The notes beneath the pieces are model-generated. The model ran no database searches. It saw only the letters and a list, made by a program, of their open reading frames with translations, and was not told the origin of the DNA. A stretch of 64,000 nucleotides of DNA from Anaeromyxobacter oryzae (lineage in GTDB: Bacteria > Myxococcota > Myxococcia > Myxococcales > Anaeromyxobacteraceae): contig NZ_AP025591.1 in assembly GCF_023169945.1 (NCBI RefSeq), forward strand, positions 248,001-312,000, written 5' to 3'. Positions 1 to 9,376 of this stretch are shown one piece after another; position 1 is the stretch's first letter, and each line of letters opens with the position of its first letter. The translations under genes were made by a program, and so were the position numbers.

Positions 1-1
1 G

Positions 2-3000
2 TACCGCGTGCGGGCTGCGAACGCGGACGGCCTCTGGACGGCGTACGCGACCGCGTCGGTCCCGACGATCCCTCCCGCGCCGGGCTCGCCGGCGTTCCCG
101 GCGATCGACGCGGCGTCCCTGACCGTGAGCTGGCCCGCCGCGACCGGCGCGACGAGCTACGCGCTCGAGACCGCACCGGCCGCGACCGGTCCCTGGACCA
201 CGGTCGCCGTCGTCACGAGCGGGACGACCTTCATGCACACGGCCCTCCTCGCCAACACGACCTACTGGTACCGGGTCCGGGCGTCGAACGCGAGCGGCGA
301 CGGTGCGTACTCCCCCGCGGCGAGCGCCACGACGCTCCCGAACGTGCCGGGGAAGCCGACGTTCGCGGACGTGACGAGCACGTCCATCACGGTCCTCTGG
401 ACGGCGCCGGCGCAGGGTGCGGCGGCGTACGACCTGGAGCGCGCGCCCTCTGCGAACGGTCCATGGTCCCCCGTCGCGACGGGCACCACCGCCCTGAGCG
501 CGACGGACTCGGGGCTGCAGCCGGGCACGACGTGCTACTACCGGCTGCGCGCGGTGAACGCCGCGGGTGGCGCGAGCGGCTGGTCGGCGATCCTGGCCGT
601 GACCACGCTGCCGACCGCGCCGGGCGCCCCGACCTTCTCCGGCGTGTCGACCGTCTCGCTCACGATCCAGTGGTCGCCGATCACGGGCGCCACGACGTAC
701 CACGTCGAGCGCGCGCCGGATCCGTCGGGCCCCTGGACGGTCGTCGCGGCGGGGCTCACGGGCTCGTACTACAACGACGCCGCCACGGCCAACACCGCGT
801 ACTGGTACAGGGTCCGCGGGGCCAACGCGAGCGGGTACGGGCCCTACTCGCCGGCGAGCACCGTCACGACGCTCACGAACGCGCCCGGAGCGCCCACGTT
901 CTCGAACGTGACCACGACCTCCGTCACGGTGACCTGGACGGCGCCGGCGGGCGGCGCGGCGAGCTACGTCGTCGAGCGGGCCACGGCCGCCGCCGGGCCC
1001 TGGGCCCGCGTGGTCGACGGGGTGGCCGCGACGTCGTGGGTCGACGCGACGCTCTCGCCCGGCACGACGTACTGGTACCGGATCCGCGGCGTCAACGCCG
1101 CCGCCGCGGCCGGCCTGACCTCGACGAGCGCCTCCGTCCGGACGACCGCCGCGGCCCCGGCTGCGCCGGGCGCGCCGACGTTCACGAACGTGCGCGCCAC
1201 GTCGCTCACGATCGCCTGGACGGACGCCTCCGGGGCGACGACGTACAAGCTGGAGCGGGCGGCGGACGCGGGCGGAGCCCCCGGCGCGTGGACGCAGATC
1301 GCGGTCATCGCGGCGAAGAGCTGGGTGGACATGTCCCTGTCCGCGAACACCTCGTACTGGTACCGAGTGCGCGGCTCGAACACCGGCGGTGACGGGCCGT
1401 ACTCGACCGCGCCGGTGATCACCGCCCCGAACGTCCCCGGTACGCTCTCGGTCGGCTCCGTGACGACGACGTCCGCGGCCCTGAGCTGGACGGAGCCTGC
1501 CGGAGGCGCGACGACGTACGAGCTCGAGCGCGCGCCGGGGAGCGCGGGGCCCTGGACGACCGCCGCGGTCGTGCCGGCGCTCACCCACGCCGAGTCCAGC
1601 CTCTCGGCGGGGACGACGTACTGGTACCGCGTCCGCGCGCTGAACGCCGCGGGCACGGCCGGCGCCTACTCGGGCGTGCGCTCCGTGATCACGCTCGCGG
1701 ACAGGCCCGGCGCGCCGTCCTTCACGGAGATCGCGGCGACCTCCGTCACGGTGCAGTGGGCGGCCGCGGCCGGCGCGGCGAGGTACAACGTGCAGCGGGC
1801 GACGGGCGCGAACGGGGTCTGGACGAACGTCGCGACCTCCCTCCTCACCACGTCCTGGACGAGCTCCGGCCTCGCGCCCAACACGTCGTACGCGTACCGG
1901 ATCACCGCGACGAACTCGGCGGGCACCCCCGGTCCGTACTCTCCCGAGTCCCCGGTGACGACGCTCCCCGGCGCGCCCGGCGCGCCGAGCTTCGCCGCCG
2001 TCACGCAGACGAGCGTGTCGCTGGCGTGGACCGCGCCGGCGGGCGGCGCGGCCAGCTACGCCCTCGAGCGCGCCGCCGGCTCGAGCGGACCGTGGGTCGG
2101 CGTCGCCCGCGGCGTCACCGCGCTCGGCTGGTCCGACCAGGGTCTCGCGGCGGGGACCGTCTACTGGTACCGGATCCGCGCGACGAACGCCGACGGGGCC
2201 GACGGCCTCCCATCCACGGCGGCGTCCGTCAGGACGGCGGCGGACGAGACGACGCTACCCGGCGCGCCCGGCGCGCCGACGTTCACGAGCATCAGCGCGT
2301 TCTCCGTCCGCATCGCCTGGGCGCCGGCGGTGAACGCGACGAGCTACCGGCTCGAGCGCGCGAGCGCCGGCACGACGACGTGGACGCAGGTGGTCTCGGG
2401 GACGGGGACGGCGTACACGGACGCGGGGCGCGCCCCGAACGCCTCGTACGTCTATCGCGTCCGCGCGACGAACGCGGCGGGTGACGGTCCGTACTCGCCG
2501 GAGGCGAGCGTCACGACCGCGCCCGGGGCGCCGGCCGCGCCCACGTTCAGCGGGGTCGCCGCGCAAGCCCTCACGGTGAGCTGGACGCCGCCCGCGGGCG
2601 GCGCCGCGACCTACCAGCTCGAGCGGGGCACGAGCCCCTTCGGCCCGTGGTCGATCCTCGCGACGGACCTCACCGGGACCTCCTTCGGCGACTCCGGCCT
2701 GACCGGGAACTCGACGTACCACTACCGGCTCCGCGCGGCGAACGCGGCAGGGACCGCGGGCGCGTACTCGCCGACCGGCTCCGTGACCACGGCGCCGGAC
2801 CCGGCCGTCGCGCTCCCGGGGATGCCCGGCACGCCCACGTTCACGTCCGTCACGGCGATGTCGGTGGGCGTCACGTGGGCCGTCGCGACGAACGCGACCG
2901 GTTACGAGATCGAACGTGCGGTGGCCGAGGGCGGCCCCTGGACCCAGATCGGCGCCGACACGACGCCGCCCTTCACCAGCTCCGGGCTCGCGGCGAACAC

Positions 3001-3403
3001 GACGTACTGGTACCGCGTGCGCGGCACGACCGCCGGCGGCGACGGTCCACCTTCGACCACCGCGAGCGTCGTCACCGCGCCCGGCGTGCCGGGAACGCCG
3101 ACGTTCTCGGCGGTGACGGACACCTCGGTCACCGTGAGCTGGACCGCGCCGCCGGGCGGCGCGGCGATCTACGCGCTCGAGCGCGCGACGTCGGCGGCCG
3201 GTCCATGGGCGCAGGTGGCCAGCGCCACCGCCCCGAGCTGGACGGAGACGGGGCTCGCCGCAGCCACGACTTACTGGTACCGGGTTCGCGCTCGGAGCAG
3301 CGGCGGCGCGTACGGCTACTACTCGGGCACGCGCTCCGTGACGACGGCGGCGGCGACCGCGGCGGCGGTGACCGCCGCGGCGGGCGCGGCCGCCTTCCCC
3401 TGA
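2..3403 (+). CDS. Fibronectin type III repeat protein, C-terminal part (5' end outside window)
   Basis: The frame is open to the left edge (first full codon at base 2), so the start, any signal peptide and any catalytic domain are not visible. After the end of one module there are twelve complete FN3 modules. Each has an early Trp (residues 42, 131, 222, 310, 404, 494, 584, 674, 771, 859, 957 and 1045, counted from the GTG at base 8), a middle strand like Y-x-LERA and a late strand like TYWYRVR followed by N-A-x-G. Modules alternate strictly between two types. The end is an Ala-rich tail (AAAVTAAAGAAAFP) with no sorting signal or membrane segment. FN3 arrays usually serve as extracellular spacers or binding modules; a secreted or surface role is inferred. 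It is convergent with the next gene. Confidence 0.9.
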   Translation, partial: YRVRAANADGLWTAYATASVPTIPPAPGSPAFPAIDAASLTVSWPAATGATSYALETAPAATGPWTTVAVVTSGTTFMHTALLANTTYWYRVRASNASGDGAYSPAASATTLPNVPGKPTFADVTSTSITVLWTAPAQGAAAYDLERAPSANGPWSPVATGTTALSATDSGLQPGTTCYYRLRAVNAAGGASGWSAILAVTTLPTAPGAPTFSGVSTVSLTIQWSPITGATTYHVERAPDPSGPWTVVAAGLTGSYYNDAATANTAYWYRVRGANASGYGPYSPASTVTTLTNAPGAPTFSNVTTTSVTVTWTAPAGGAASYVVERATAAAGPWARVVDGVAATSWVDATLSPGTTYWYRIRGVNAAAAAGLTSTSASVRTTAAAPAAPGAPTFTNVRATSLTIAWTDASGATTYKLERAADAGGAPGAWTQIAVIAAKSWVDMSLSANTSYWYRVRGSNTGGDGPYSTAPVITAPNVPGTLSVGSVTTTSAALSWTEPAGGATTYELERAPGSAGPWTTAAVVPALTHAESSLSAGTTYWYRVRALNAAGTAGAYSGVRSVITLADRPGAPSFTEIAATSVTVQWAAAAGAARYNVQRATGANGVWTNVATSLLTTSWTSSGLAPNTSYAYRITATNSAGTPGPYSPESPVTTLPGAPGAPSFAAVTQTSVSLAWTAPAGGAASYALERAAGSSGPWVGVARGVTALGWSDQGLAAGTVYWYRIRATNADGADGLPSTAASVRTAADETTLPGAPGAPTFTSISAFSVRIAWAPAVNATSYRLERASAGTTTWTQVVSGTGTAYTDAGRAPNASYVYRVRATNAAGDGPYSPEASVTTAPGAPAAPTFSGVAAQALTVSWTPPAGGAATYQLERGTSPFGPWSILATDLTGTSFGDSGLTGNSTYHYRLRAANAAGTAGAYSPTGSVTTAPDPAVALPGMPGTPTFTSVTAMSVGVTWAVATNATGYEIERAVAEGGPWTQIGADTTPPFTSSGLAANTTYWYRVRGTTAGGDGPPSTTASVVTAPGVPGTPTFSAVTDTSVTVSWTAPPGGAAIYALERATSAAGPWAQVASATAPSWTETGLAAATTYWYRVRARSSGGAYGYYSGTRSVTTAAATAAAVTAAAGAAAFP
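83..3352 (+). repeat. Six tandem A-B pairs of FN3 modules (super-repeat)
   Basis: Approximate edges. A-type modules have a xTGATxY or xxNATxY turn and end GDGPYSP-like; B-type modules have PAGGAAxY and end NAAGxxGxxS. They alternate ABABABABABAB. Trp-to-Trp spacing is 88-90 residues from A to B and 90-98 from B to A, so the repeating unit is about 180-187 residues. This points to amplification by duplication of a two-module unit. Confidence 0.85.
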
Positions 3404-3494
3404 GCAGGGCCGAAGCCCTGGTGGCGACGATCCGCCAAGGTGAGGTTGCTCGTGACGTGACCGCAGTGGACGAGCGGCGCAGCGCGGCCGCTTC

Positions 3495-4571
3495 TCACTC
3501 CGCGAGCCGCGCCTCGATCCACGCGAACGCCTGCGCCGCGTCGAACCCCGCCATCCCCTCCGGGAACAGCAGATCCGCCATGACGAAGGCGTCCGGCAGC
3601 GGCGCGTCGAGCAGGTACGGCACCGCGATGCACGACATGAACGCGCGCTTCGCGGCCTCCACCCCGAACGGCGAGTCCTCGACGACGAGGCACTCCTGCG
3701 GCGGCAGCCCGAGGCGGCGCGCGGCCTCGAGGAAGACGTCCGGCGCCGGCTTCCCGCGCCCGGCCTGCTCCGCCGAGACGACCGCCGCGAACGCGGACGC
3801 GAGGTCGAGCGCGTCGAGCAGCGTCTCGAGCACCACCGGCGACGACCCCGACGCGACCGCCACGGGGACGCCGCGCGCGCGCACGAGGTCGAGGAGCCGC
3901 CTCATCTCGGGGTACACGCGCGTGCCCGCGCCGGCGAGCGCCAGGTACTCCCGGTTCTTCTCCGCGAGCAGGTCCGCGGCGCTCTCCGCGAGGCCGTGCC
4001 GGCTGCGCACGTCGATCATCATCTCGAGGCTGCCCCGCCCGATGTACCGGCGCTTGTCCTCCCGCGTGAGCGTCACGCCGCGGCGCGCCAGCACCGCCCG
4101 GTCGGCCTCGTAGTAGACCTCCTCGCTGTCCACCAGCGTGCCGTCGAGATCGAAGATCACGCCGCGCACGGGGATCGGCGGCGGCGGGCGGATCCGCACG
4201 GACAGCTCGACGACGTTCCCCTCGGGATCCCGGAGCTCCGCCTCCCGGTAGCCGTCGCCGGTGTCCCGGGGCGGCCGGAGCGACGCACCGGGGAGCGCCA
4301 GCGCGGCGAGCCGGGCGTGCTCCGCGTCCACGTCCTCGACCTCCAGCGACAGGTGGTCGGGCGCCGCGGCTCGCCGGGCGAGGAACGCTTCGTCCCTCGG
4401 CCGCTCCAGCAGCTCGAGCGAGACCCCGCCGCGACGCAGGAACACCGTCCGGAGCCCGGGCGTGTTCCGGCTCACGTAGCGGTACGCGGGCTCGAACCCG
4501 AGCGCCCTCCGGTAGAAGAGCTCCATCGCGTAGAGGTCCTGCACCTCGATGCCGACGTGGTCGACCTTCAT
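3495..4571 (-). CDS. Fusion of VOC (glyoxalase-like) domain and HAD-superfamily phosphatase
   Basis: Predicted 358 aa cytoplasmic protein with two domains. Residues 1-126 look like a vicinal oxygen chelate fold, with possible metal ligands His5, a Glu near 53-56, His73 and Glu122. Residues about 137-358 are a beta-phosphoglucomutase-like HAD hydrolase: motif I FDLDGTLVDSE (nucleophile Asp141, acid/base Asp143), motif II VASGSS, motif III Lys in GRGKPAPDVF, motif IV VVEDSPFG. A short Pro-rich linker (RPPPPIP) joins them. The frame stays open 60 codons upstream, but that stretch is Pro/Arg-rich and not protein-like, so the ATG at 4571 before KVDHVGIEV was chosen. The HAD half probably dephosphorylates or isomerises a small phospho-compound; the partner role of the VOC half is unknown. 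Confidence 0.85.
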   Translation of the reverse strand: MKVDHVGIEVQDLYAMELFYRRALGFEPAYRYVSRNTPGLRTVFLRRGGVSLELLERPRDEAFLARRAAAPDHLSLEVEDVDAEHARLAALALPGASLRPPRDTGDGYREAELRDPEGNVVELSVRIRPPPPIPVRGVIFDLDGTLVDSEEVYYEADRAVLARRGVTLTREDKRRYIGRGSLEMMIDVRSRHGLAESAADLLAEKNREYLALAGAGTRVYPEMRRLLDLVRARGVPVAVASGSSPVVLETLLDALDLASAFAAVVSAEQAGRGKPAPDVFLEAARRLGLPPQECLVVEDSPFGVEAAKRAFMSCIAVPYLLDAPLPDAFVMADLLFPEGMAGFDAAQAFAWIEARLAE

Positions 4572-4774
4572 CGCGTCGGTCCTAACCCGCGCGGCCTCCG
4601 CGAGCCCGCGCGCCGGTGCCGCGCGCCCGGCGGGGTACGGCCTCGAGGGCACCGCGCGCCCGAGGCAAGGCCCGGCGGGGATGGGGTCCCTCGACTGCAC
4701 CCGAGTCGCCGGCGCCGGGCGCTTGCCCCGGAGGCACCATGGCGATCGCATTCCGTCGATCGGGGGATCAAGAC

Positions 4775-5767
4775 ATGTCGTTCGGGAAGAAGGCCTACGC
4801 CATGCTGGCGATGGCGCTCGCGTGCGCCGCGCCGGCGACCGCTTGCGCGTGGAGCGCCGGCGGGCACGCGTACATCGCGCTGCACTCGGCCCGGAGCGCG
4901 GGCTCTGCGAGCCCGCGGGAGCTGTGCCTGCGGATGTACGGCGCGAACGCAGTGGACCTGTTCAACACGACCTTCACGCGGGAAGGCCGGGCGCTCGCGG
5001 CCGTCCTGCACGACCGGAAGAGCGCGCGGGCGAACCTCGCGCCGCTCTCTCGCGCGCGCACCGACGACGAGCGCGCGTTCGCCCTCGGGTTCGCGACCCA
5101 CAACGAGGCCTGGGGCACCGACGCGACCGCCCACGTCGCCGGGGTCGTCGCGGGCCGCCGCGAGGGCTACGTCATCGCGAAGGCGCAGCTCCTGGCGGCG
5201 GAGATCGGGCCCGCGGTCGAGCCGCTCCTCGCCGCGCGCGGGATCCGGCTCGAGCCCGCCCAGCTCCTGGAGGTCTGCCACCAGTTCGTCGAGCTCGCCG
5301 TGGACCTGCTCCTCGTCGAGGCGGACCCGGAGGTCGGTCCCTGGATGGTGCAGTCGGCGCTCTGCCCGACCGCGGACGTCCGAAGGCTCCTCGTCGAGTC
5401 GCTCGGTCCGGTGCTCGCGCCCGTCGCCGGTGACCGGGCCCGCGCCGAGGCCCTCGTCGTGGCCGCGGAGGCGGACTTCCGGCAGTCGCTCTTCCTGAAC
5501 GGGCTCGCGCTGATGCAGCCGGACGCGGCCCACCAGCTGGCCGTCGCGACGGGGCGGCTCGCGGAGGGGTACCTCGGCCTTCCGGAGGGCGCCGGGGCCG
5601 CGCTGGCTCCGCTCATCGAGCTCGGCATCGGGAAGGCGCGCGCGCTCTGCGAGCCGGACGCGCTCGCCGAGGTCCGAACGACCGTGGACGTCGTCGACGC
5701 CCGGCTCGCGGCCCGCCGCCTCGGGCAACCGCCGAATTCGCTGCTCGCGGCCCGGGCGCGTCGCTAG
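4775..5767 (+). CDS. Secreted zinc-dependent phospholipase C / S1-P1 nuclease-like protein
   Basis: About 330 aa. The N-terminus is a signal peptide ([20 protein letters not shown], then ATACA) and the mature chain would start near [10 protein letters not shown]. An N-terminal Trp followed closely by His is the signature of the phospholipase C / S1-P1 fold, where the Trp amino group and side chains bind three zinc ions. Further possible ligands are the His and Asp in [15 protein letters not shown] and the H-x3-E in [10 protein letters not shown]. The fold assignment rests on these motifs only, so the substrate (phospholipid or nucleic acid) is open. An in-frame ATG at 4739 with a GGAGG four bases upstream is an alternative start; 4775 is preceded by GGGGGA and gives a more normal signal peptide. 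Confidence 0.65.
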   Translation: MSFGKKAYAMLAMALACAAPATACAWSAGGHAYIALHSARSAGSASPRELCLRMYGANAVDLFNTTFTREGRALAAVLHDRKSARANLAPLSRARTDDERAFALGFATHNEAWGTDATAHVAGVVAGRREGYVIAKAQLLAAEIGPAVEPLLAARGIRLEPAQLLEVCHQFVELAVDLLLVEADPEVGPWMVQSALCPTADVRRLLVESLGPVLAPVAGDRARAEALVVAAEADFRQSLFLNGLALMQPDAAHQLAVATGRLAEGYLGLPEGAGAALAPLIELGIGKARALCEPDALAEVRTTVDVVDARLAARRLGQPPNSLLAARARR

Positions 5768-5850
5768 CTTCCTCCCGGCACCGGCGGCGCGCCGCGCTCG
5801 CCCTCCGAGAGGGGCCGCCGCCGCACTCGCGAGCGCAGCGGAGGACGTTC

Positions 5851-6900
5851 ATGGCACGGAGCGGGCTCACGGCGCGGCTGGGCGTCGACCTTCCCATCCT
5901 CCTCGCGCCCATGGCGGGCGGGCCGTCCACGCCCGAGCTCGTGGCGGCGGTGTCCGGCGCGGGAGGCCTCGGCTCCGTCGGCGCCGCGTACCTCTCGCCC
6001 GAGCAGATCGCCGACGCGTGCCGCCGGATCCGCGCCCTCACCGACCGCCCGTTCGGCCTGAACCTCTTCGCGGGCGGCTACCCCGCGTCAGCACAGGTCG
6101 AGGCGCGCGCGGCGCTCGGGGTGGTCGCCGAGGCGCACGCGCGGCTGGGCCTCCCGGCGCCCGCGCTCCCGGCGGTACCACCCGATCCCTTCCCGGAGCA
6201 GCTCGAGGCGGTGCTCGAGACGCGCCCGGCGCTGTTCAGCTTCACCTTCGGCGTCCCCGCCGCGGACGACCTCGCCCGGGTGCGGGCGCGGGGCATCCTC
6301 GTCGCGGGCACCGCGACCACCGTGGAGGAGGCGCGGGCGCTCGCGGACGCCGGCGTCGACGCCATCGTCGCGCAGGGCGGCGAGGCCGGCGGCCACCGCG
6401 GCACGTTCTGCGGCGCCTTCGAGGCCGCGCTCGTGCCGACGCTCGAGCTCACCGCGGCCATCGCGCGCGAGGTCCGCGTCCCGGTGATCGCCTCGGGGGG
6501 CCTCATGGACGGGCGCGATGTCGCGCGGGCGCTCGCCGCGGGCGCGCAGGCGGCGCAGCTCGGCACCGCGTTCCTCGCCTGCCCCGAGTCCGGCGCGTCC
6601 CCCGCCTACAAGCAGGCGCTGCTCGCGGCGCGTTCGGACACGACGGTCGTGACCCGCGCGTTCTCCGGTCGTCCCGCCCGCGGCCTCGCGAACGCCTTCA
6701 TCGCCGCCGCGGAGGGGCGCCCCGGCGCGATCCTCCCCTACCCGCTCCAGAACGCGCTCACGCGCGGGATGCGCCAGGCGGCGGCGAAGCAGGGGCAGCC
6801 GGACTACCTGTCGCTCTGGGCGGGCCAGGGCGTCGCCCGGGTCCGCGCGCTCCCCGCGGCGGAGCTGGTGCGGCGCCTGGTGGACGAGATGGGCACCTGA
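5851..6900 (+). CDS. Nitronate monooxygenase family flavoprotein (2-nitropropane dioxygenase-like)
   Basis: 349 aa, TIM-barrel FMN enzyme of the NMO family. Visible signatures are the N-terminal [11 protein letters not shown], the [10 protein letters not shown] loop with the likely catalytic His182, and the phosphate-binding [20 protein letters not shown] followed by AQLGTAFL. The family oxidises alkyl nitronates (for example propionate 3-nitronate) to carbonyl compound plus nitrite, although some relatives are enoyl reductases or quinone reductases. GCGGAGG lies nine bases before the ATG. The gene is monocistronic and convergent with the AlkB-like gene, with 25 bp between stops. Confidence 0.88.
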   Translation: MARSGLTARLGVDLPILLAPMAGGPSTPELVAAVSGAGGLGSVGAAYLSPEQIADACRRIRALTDRPFGLNLFAGGYPASAQVEARAALGVVAEAHARLGLPAPALPAVPPDPFPEQLEAVLETRPALFSFTFGVPAADDLARVRARGILVAGTATTVEEARALADAGVDAIVAQGGEAGGHRGTFCGAFEAALVPTLELTAAIAREVRVPVIASGGLMDGRDVARALAAGAQAAQLGTAFLACPESGASPAYKQALLAARSDTTVVTRAFSGRPARGLANAFIAAAEGRPGAILPYPLQNALTRGMRQAAAKQGQPDYLSLWAGQGVARVRALPAAELVRRLVDEMGT

Positions 6901-6925
6901 CGCGCGCCGTCCGCCGCGGGTCGGG

Positions 6926-7582
6926 TCAGCCCTCCGGCGTCTCCGTCGGCTCGCCGTAACCGCGGGGATCCAGGCCGTGGCGGAAGGCGACGCTGATCCG
7001 CGTTCCCGCTCGCGCGACCTTCGGCACACAGTGCTGCCAGGTCCGCTGCGTCCGCCCGCCGGTGACGAGGAGATCGCCGCGCCCGAGCCGGAACGCGACG
7101 GAGTGGCCGCCGGCGCGCGGGCGGAAGAGCAGCTTTCGCGGCTCTCCCAGGGAGACCAGGGCCACGATGGGGTCCGGGATCTCGCGACGGATCCGATCGC
7201 CGTGCCACGCCACGCCGTCGGCTCCGTCGCGGTAGAGGTTGAACCCCGCGGAGTCGAGGACGACGCCGTAGCGGGCCGAGAGCGCGCGCCGGATCTCCTC
7301 GAGCACGGGCGGCTCGAGGGGCTCGCCCGACTGGGCGCTCCACGGGGCGGTGAGCCGCGGCTCGAGGACCTTGCGGTCGTACATCCAGCGGCGCCGCTGG
7401 CCCCAGCGCCTCGACGCCAGGAGCTCCTCGAAGAGCGCGTCCGACCCTTCCACCCAGCCCGGCGCATGATCGATCCACGATTCGGGATCGAGCGCGATCC
7501 GCCGGACGTCGGTGAACGTCCGATCGAACGTCGGCCGCGGCGGGGCGAACAGGCTCGGCTGGTAGGGGAGCGGCGAGGGCAC
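6926..7582 (-). CDS. AlkB-like 2-oxoglutarate/Fe(II) oxygenase
   Basis: About 218 aa. It has the Fe(II) motif WHGDR (His-x-Asp), the distal His in RTWQHCVPK and the 2-oxoglutarate-binding Arg residues in RISVAFRHG, arranged as in AlkB-type DNA/RNA demethylases, plus the family's N-terminal sequence with RRWMYD. The likely role is oxidative removal of alkyl lesions from nucleic acid. The start is uncertain: the frame can begin at a TTG at 7594 or a GTG at 7582, and neither has a clear ribosome-binding site; GTG was chosen as the commoner start in this genome. No Ada-type or other adaptive-response gene is adjacent. Confidence 0.85.
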   Translation of the reverse strand: MPSPLPYQPSLFAPPRPTFDRTFTDVRRIALDPESWIDHAPGWVEGSDALFEELLASRRWGQRRRWMYDRKVLEPRLTAPWSAQSGEPLEPPVLEEIRRALSARYGVVLDSAGFNLYRDGADGVAWHGDRIRREIPDPIVALVSLGEPRKLLFRPRAGGHSVAFRLGRGDLLVTGGRTQRTWQHCVPKVARAGTRISVAFRHGLDPRGYGEPTETPEG

Positions 7583-7791
7583 GCGACGATTCAATTAACG
7601 ACCGGAGCCCGCAGCCGCCCGCGCGCGCCCCCACGATGGGGTGCGACGGAGGGGACCTGGAAGCGTTCGCCGTCGCGATCCGGGCGGGCTTGCCTTTCCC
7701 CGATCACGGGCTTCCTCGGCGCGGGATAGCATCTGTGCCACGCCGCTGCTGAACGCCGGCAACCACGTCGTCTGGCGGTCGGAGGAGCGAT

Positions 7792-9297
7792 TTGAGGGCG
7801 GAGCGAAACGTCGCCGTGCGGATCGCCGTCGCGAGCGCGCTCGTCGCGATGTTCGCCTCTCGGATCTCCGCGAACGTCGCCGATCCCGACCTTTATCACC
7901 AAATGGCGCTCGCGAGAGAGGCGCTCCGGACGGGCGCGATCCCGCGCGCCGACGTGTTCGCCTTCACGCCGGTGCTTCCGTCCGTCATTCACCACGAGTG
8001 GCTGGCGGGCTTCATCGCGCTCGGAGTGGCCCTGCTCCTCGGCGGCTCGGGGATCCTCGCGCTCAAGTACGGGCTCGCGGCCGGCCTCGCGATCGCGACG
8101 GGGCGGAACGCGCGGAGCGCCGGCGCGGACCTGGCGACGCTCGTCTTGACCGCCCCCGTGGCGATCCTGCTCGCCGGCGGAGGGTTCAGCCCCGTCCGCG
8201 CGCAGCTCTACACGTACTTCCTCGTGGCGATCACCGTCGGGATGATCGAGCGCGACCGCGCCGGATGCAGACGCTGGCCGCTGGCGCACGCGCTGCTGTT
8301 CGTGCCGTGGTTGAACCTCCACGGCGGCTTCGTGCTGGGCCCCCTCCTGCTCGGCTGTCATGCGATCGAGGGAGCGGTCTGGCGACGGCCCGTGCGCCAC
8401 GTCGTCGCGCTGATCGCCGTCGAGGCGATGCTCGTGCTGGCGAACCCCTGGGGCGGCGCGTACTACGCGTACCTCTCGAGAGCGCTCACGTTGCCTCGCA
8501 CGCGGATTCCCGAGTGGGATTCGCTGGTCACCGCCAGCGGCCTGGGCCTGGAACGACTCGCGTTCATCCTGGCGATTGCACTCTGGGCCTACGGGTTGCG
8601 CGAGGGGGCGCGCCTGCGCGACGGGGCGCGCGTCTGGCAGGGAGCATTCCTCGTCGCCGTCACTGCGCTGCTGGCAGTGAGAGCGAGCCGGATGCTTCCC
8701 GTGTTCGCGGTCGTCTGGTTCAGCCACGCTCCGCCGCTCCTCGTCGGAACTCCTCTCGCGCGCCAGGTCGATCTGATCACGCGACGCTCGGCTCGCGCGA
8801 CCGCAGTCGCAGCCACCGGGCTCGCGCTCTTCTTCATCCTGCTGCTTGCGCAGCGGTCGCCCTGGCTGCTGGAAGTGCCGAACAGCCCGTCGCCGCTCCC
8901 GGGCCATTCCCTCGCATACCCCGTCGGCGCAACCCGGTTCCTGAAGGCGAGCGGGTTCCGCGGGAACCTCATGACCACGTTCGAGACCGGTGCGTACGTC
9001 TCGTGGAAGCTCCACCCGGAGGTCCACGTGTCGCTCGACGGCCGTTACGAGGCGGCTTACCCCGACCAGGTGTTCGAAGACGTCATGGCCTTCTACGGCG
9101 GCCGAGCGAATCCGCGAGACATCCTCTCGAAGTACCCGGCGGACGCCGTCCTCGTTCCGCCCGGCGGCAACGCGTTGCGGCGGCGACTGGCCTGGCCGTG
9201 CGTCTACGATGACGGGAGCTTCGCGGTCCTCGTGCGGCCCGGGCTGACGGTCACCCCGGCCCTGGCGCCCGCATCCGCCGCCGACCGGTTCCCGTGA
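7792..9297 (+). CDS. Polytopic membrane protein, possibly GT-C glycosyltransferase-like
   Basis: 501 aa with about ten hydrophobic segments between residues 10 and 370 and a soluble C-terminal region (about 385-501). An early loop holds D-P-D-x-Y-H-Q and a downstream HHEWL, acidic/His loop motifs reminiscent of GT-C fold lipid-linked sugar transferases, but no specific family was recognised. The C-terminal part contains GAYVSWKLHPEVHVSLDGRY. The start is TTG, supported by a strong GGAGGAG ending five bases upstream. Its codons look somewhat less GC-extreme than the neighbours (for example ttt, tat, tca and caa codons), which could mean later acquisition. Not obviously in an operon. Confidence 0.75.
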   Translation: MRAERNVAVRIAVASALVAMFASRISANVADPDLYHQMALAREALRTGAIPRADVFAFTPVLPSVIHHEWLAGFIALGVALLLGGSGILALKYGLAAGLAIATGRNARSAGADLATLVLTAPVAILLAGGGFSPVRAQLYTYFLVAITVGMIERDRAGCRRWPLAHALLFVPWLNLHGGFVLGPLLLGCHAIEGAVWRRPVRHVVALIAVEAMLVLANPWGGAYYAYLSRALTLPRTRIPEWDSLVTASGLGLERLAFILAIALWAYGLREGARLRDGARVWQGAFLVAVTALLAVRASRMLPVFAVVWFSHAPPLLVGTPLARQVDLITRRSARATAVAATGLALFFILLLAQRSPWLLEVPNSPSPLPGHSLAYPVGATRFLKASGFRGNLMTTFETGAYVSWKLHPEVHVSLDGRYEAAYPDQVFEDVMAFYGGRANPRDILSKYPADAVLVPPGGNALRRRLAWPCVYDDGSFAVLVRPGLTVTPALAPASAADRFP

Positions 9298-9376
9298 CCC
9301 CGCATTCCCCGGCCACGACCGACTCTCCCCGCCCGGACACGGCGGACTCCCTCCCCTCGTGGCATGATCGGCCGCC

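Noticed and set aside
3319..3693. Minus-strand frame across the end of the FN3 gene
   Set aside because: Overlaps two convergent genes in the wrong frame and is Arg/Ala-rich without motif.
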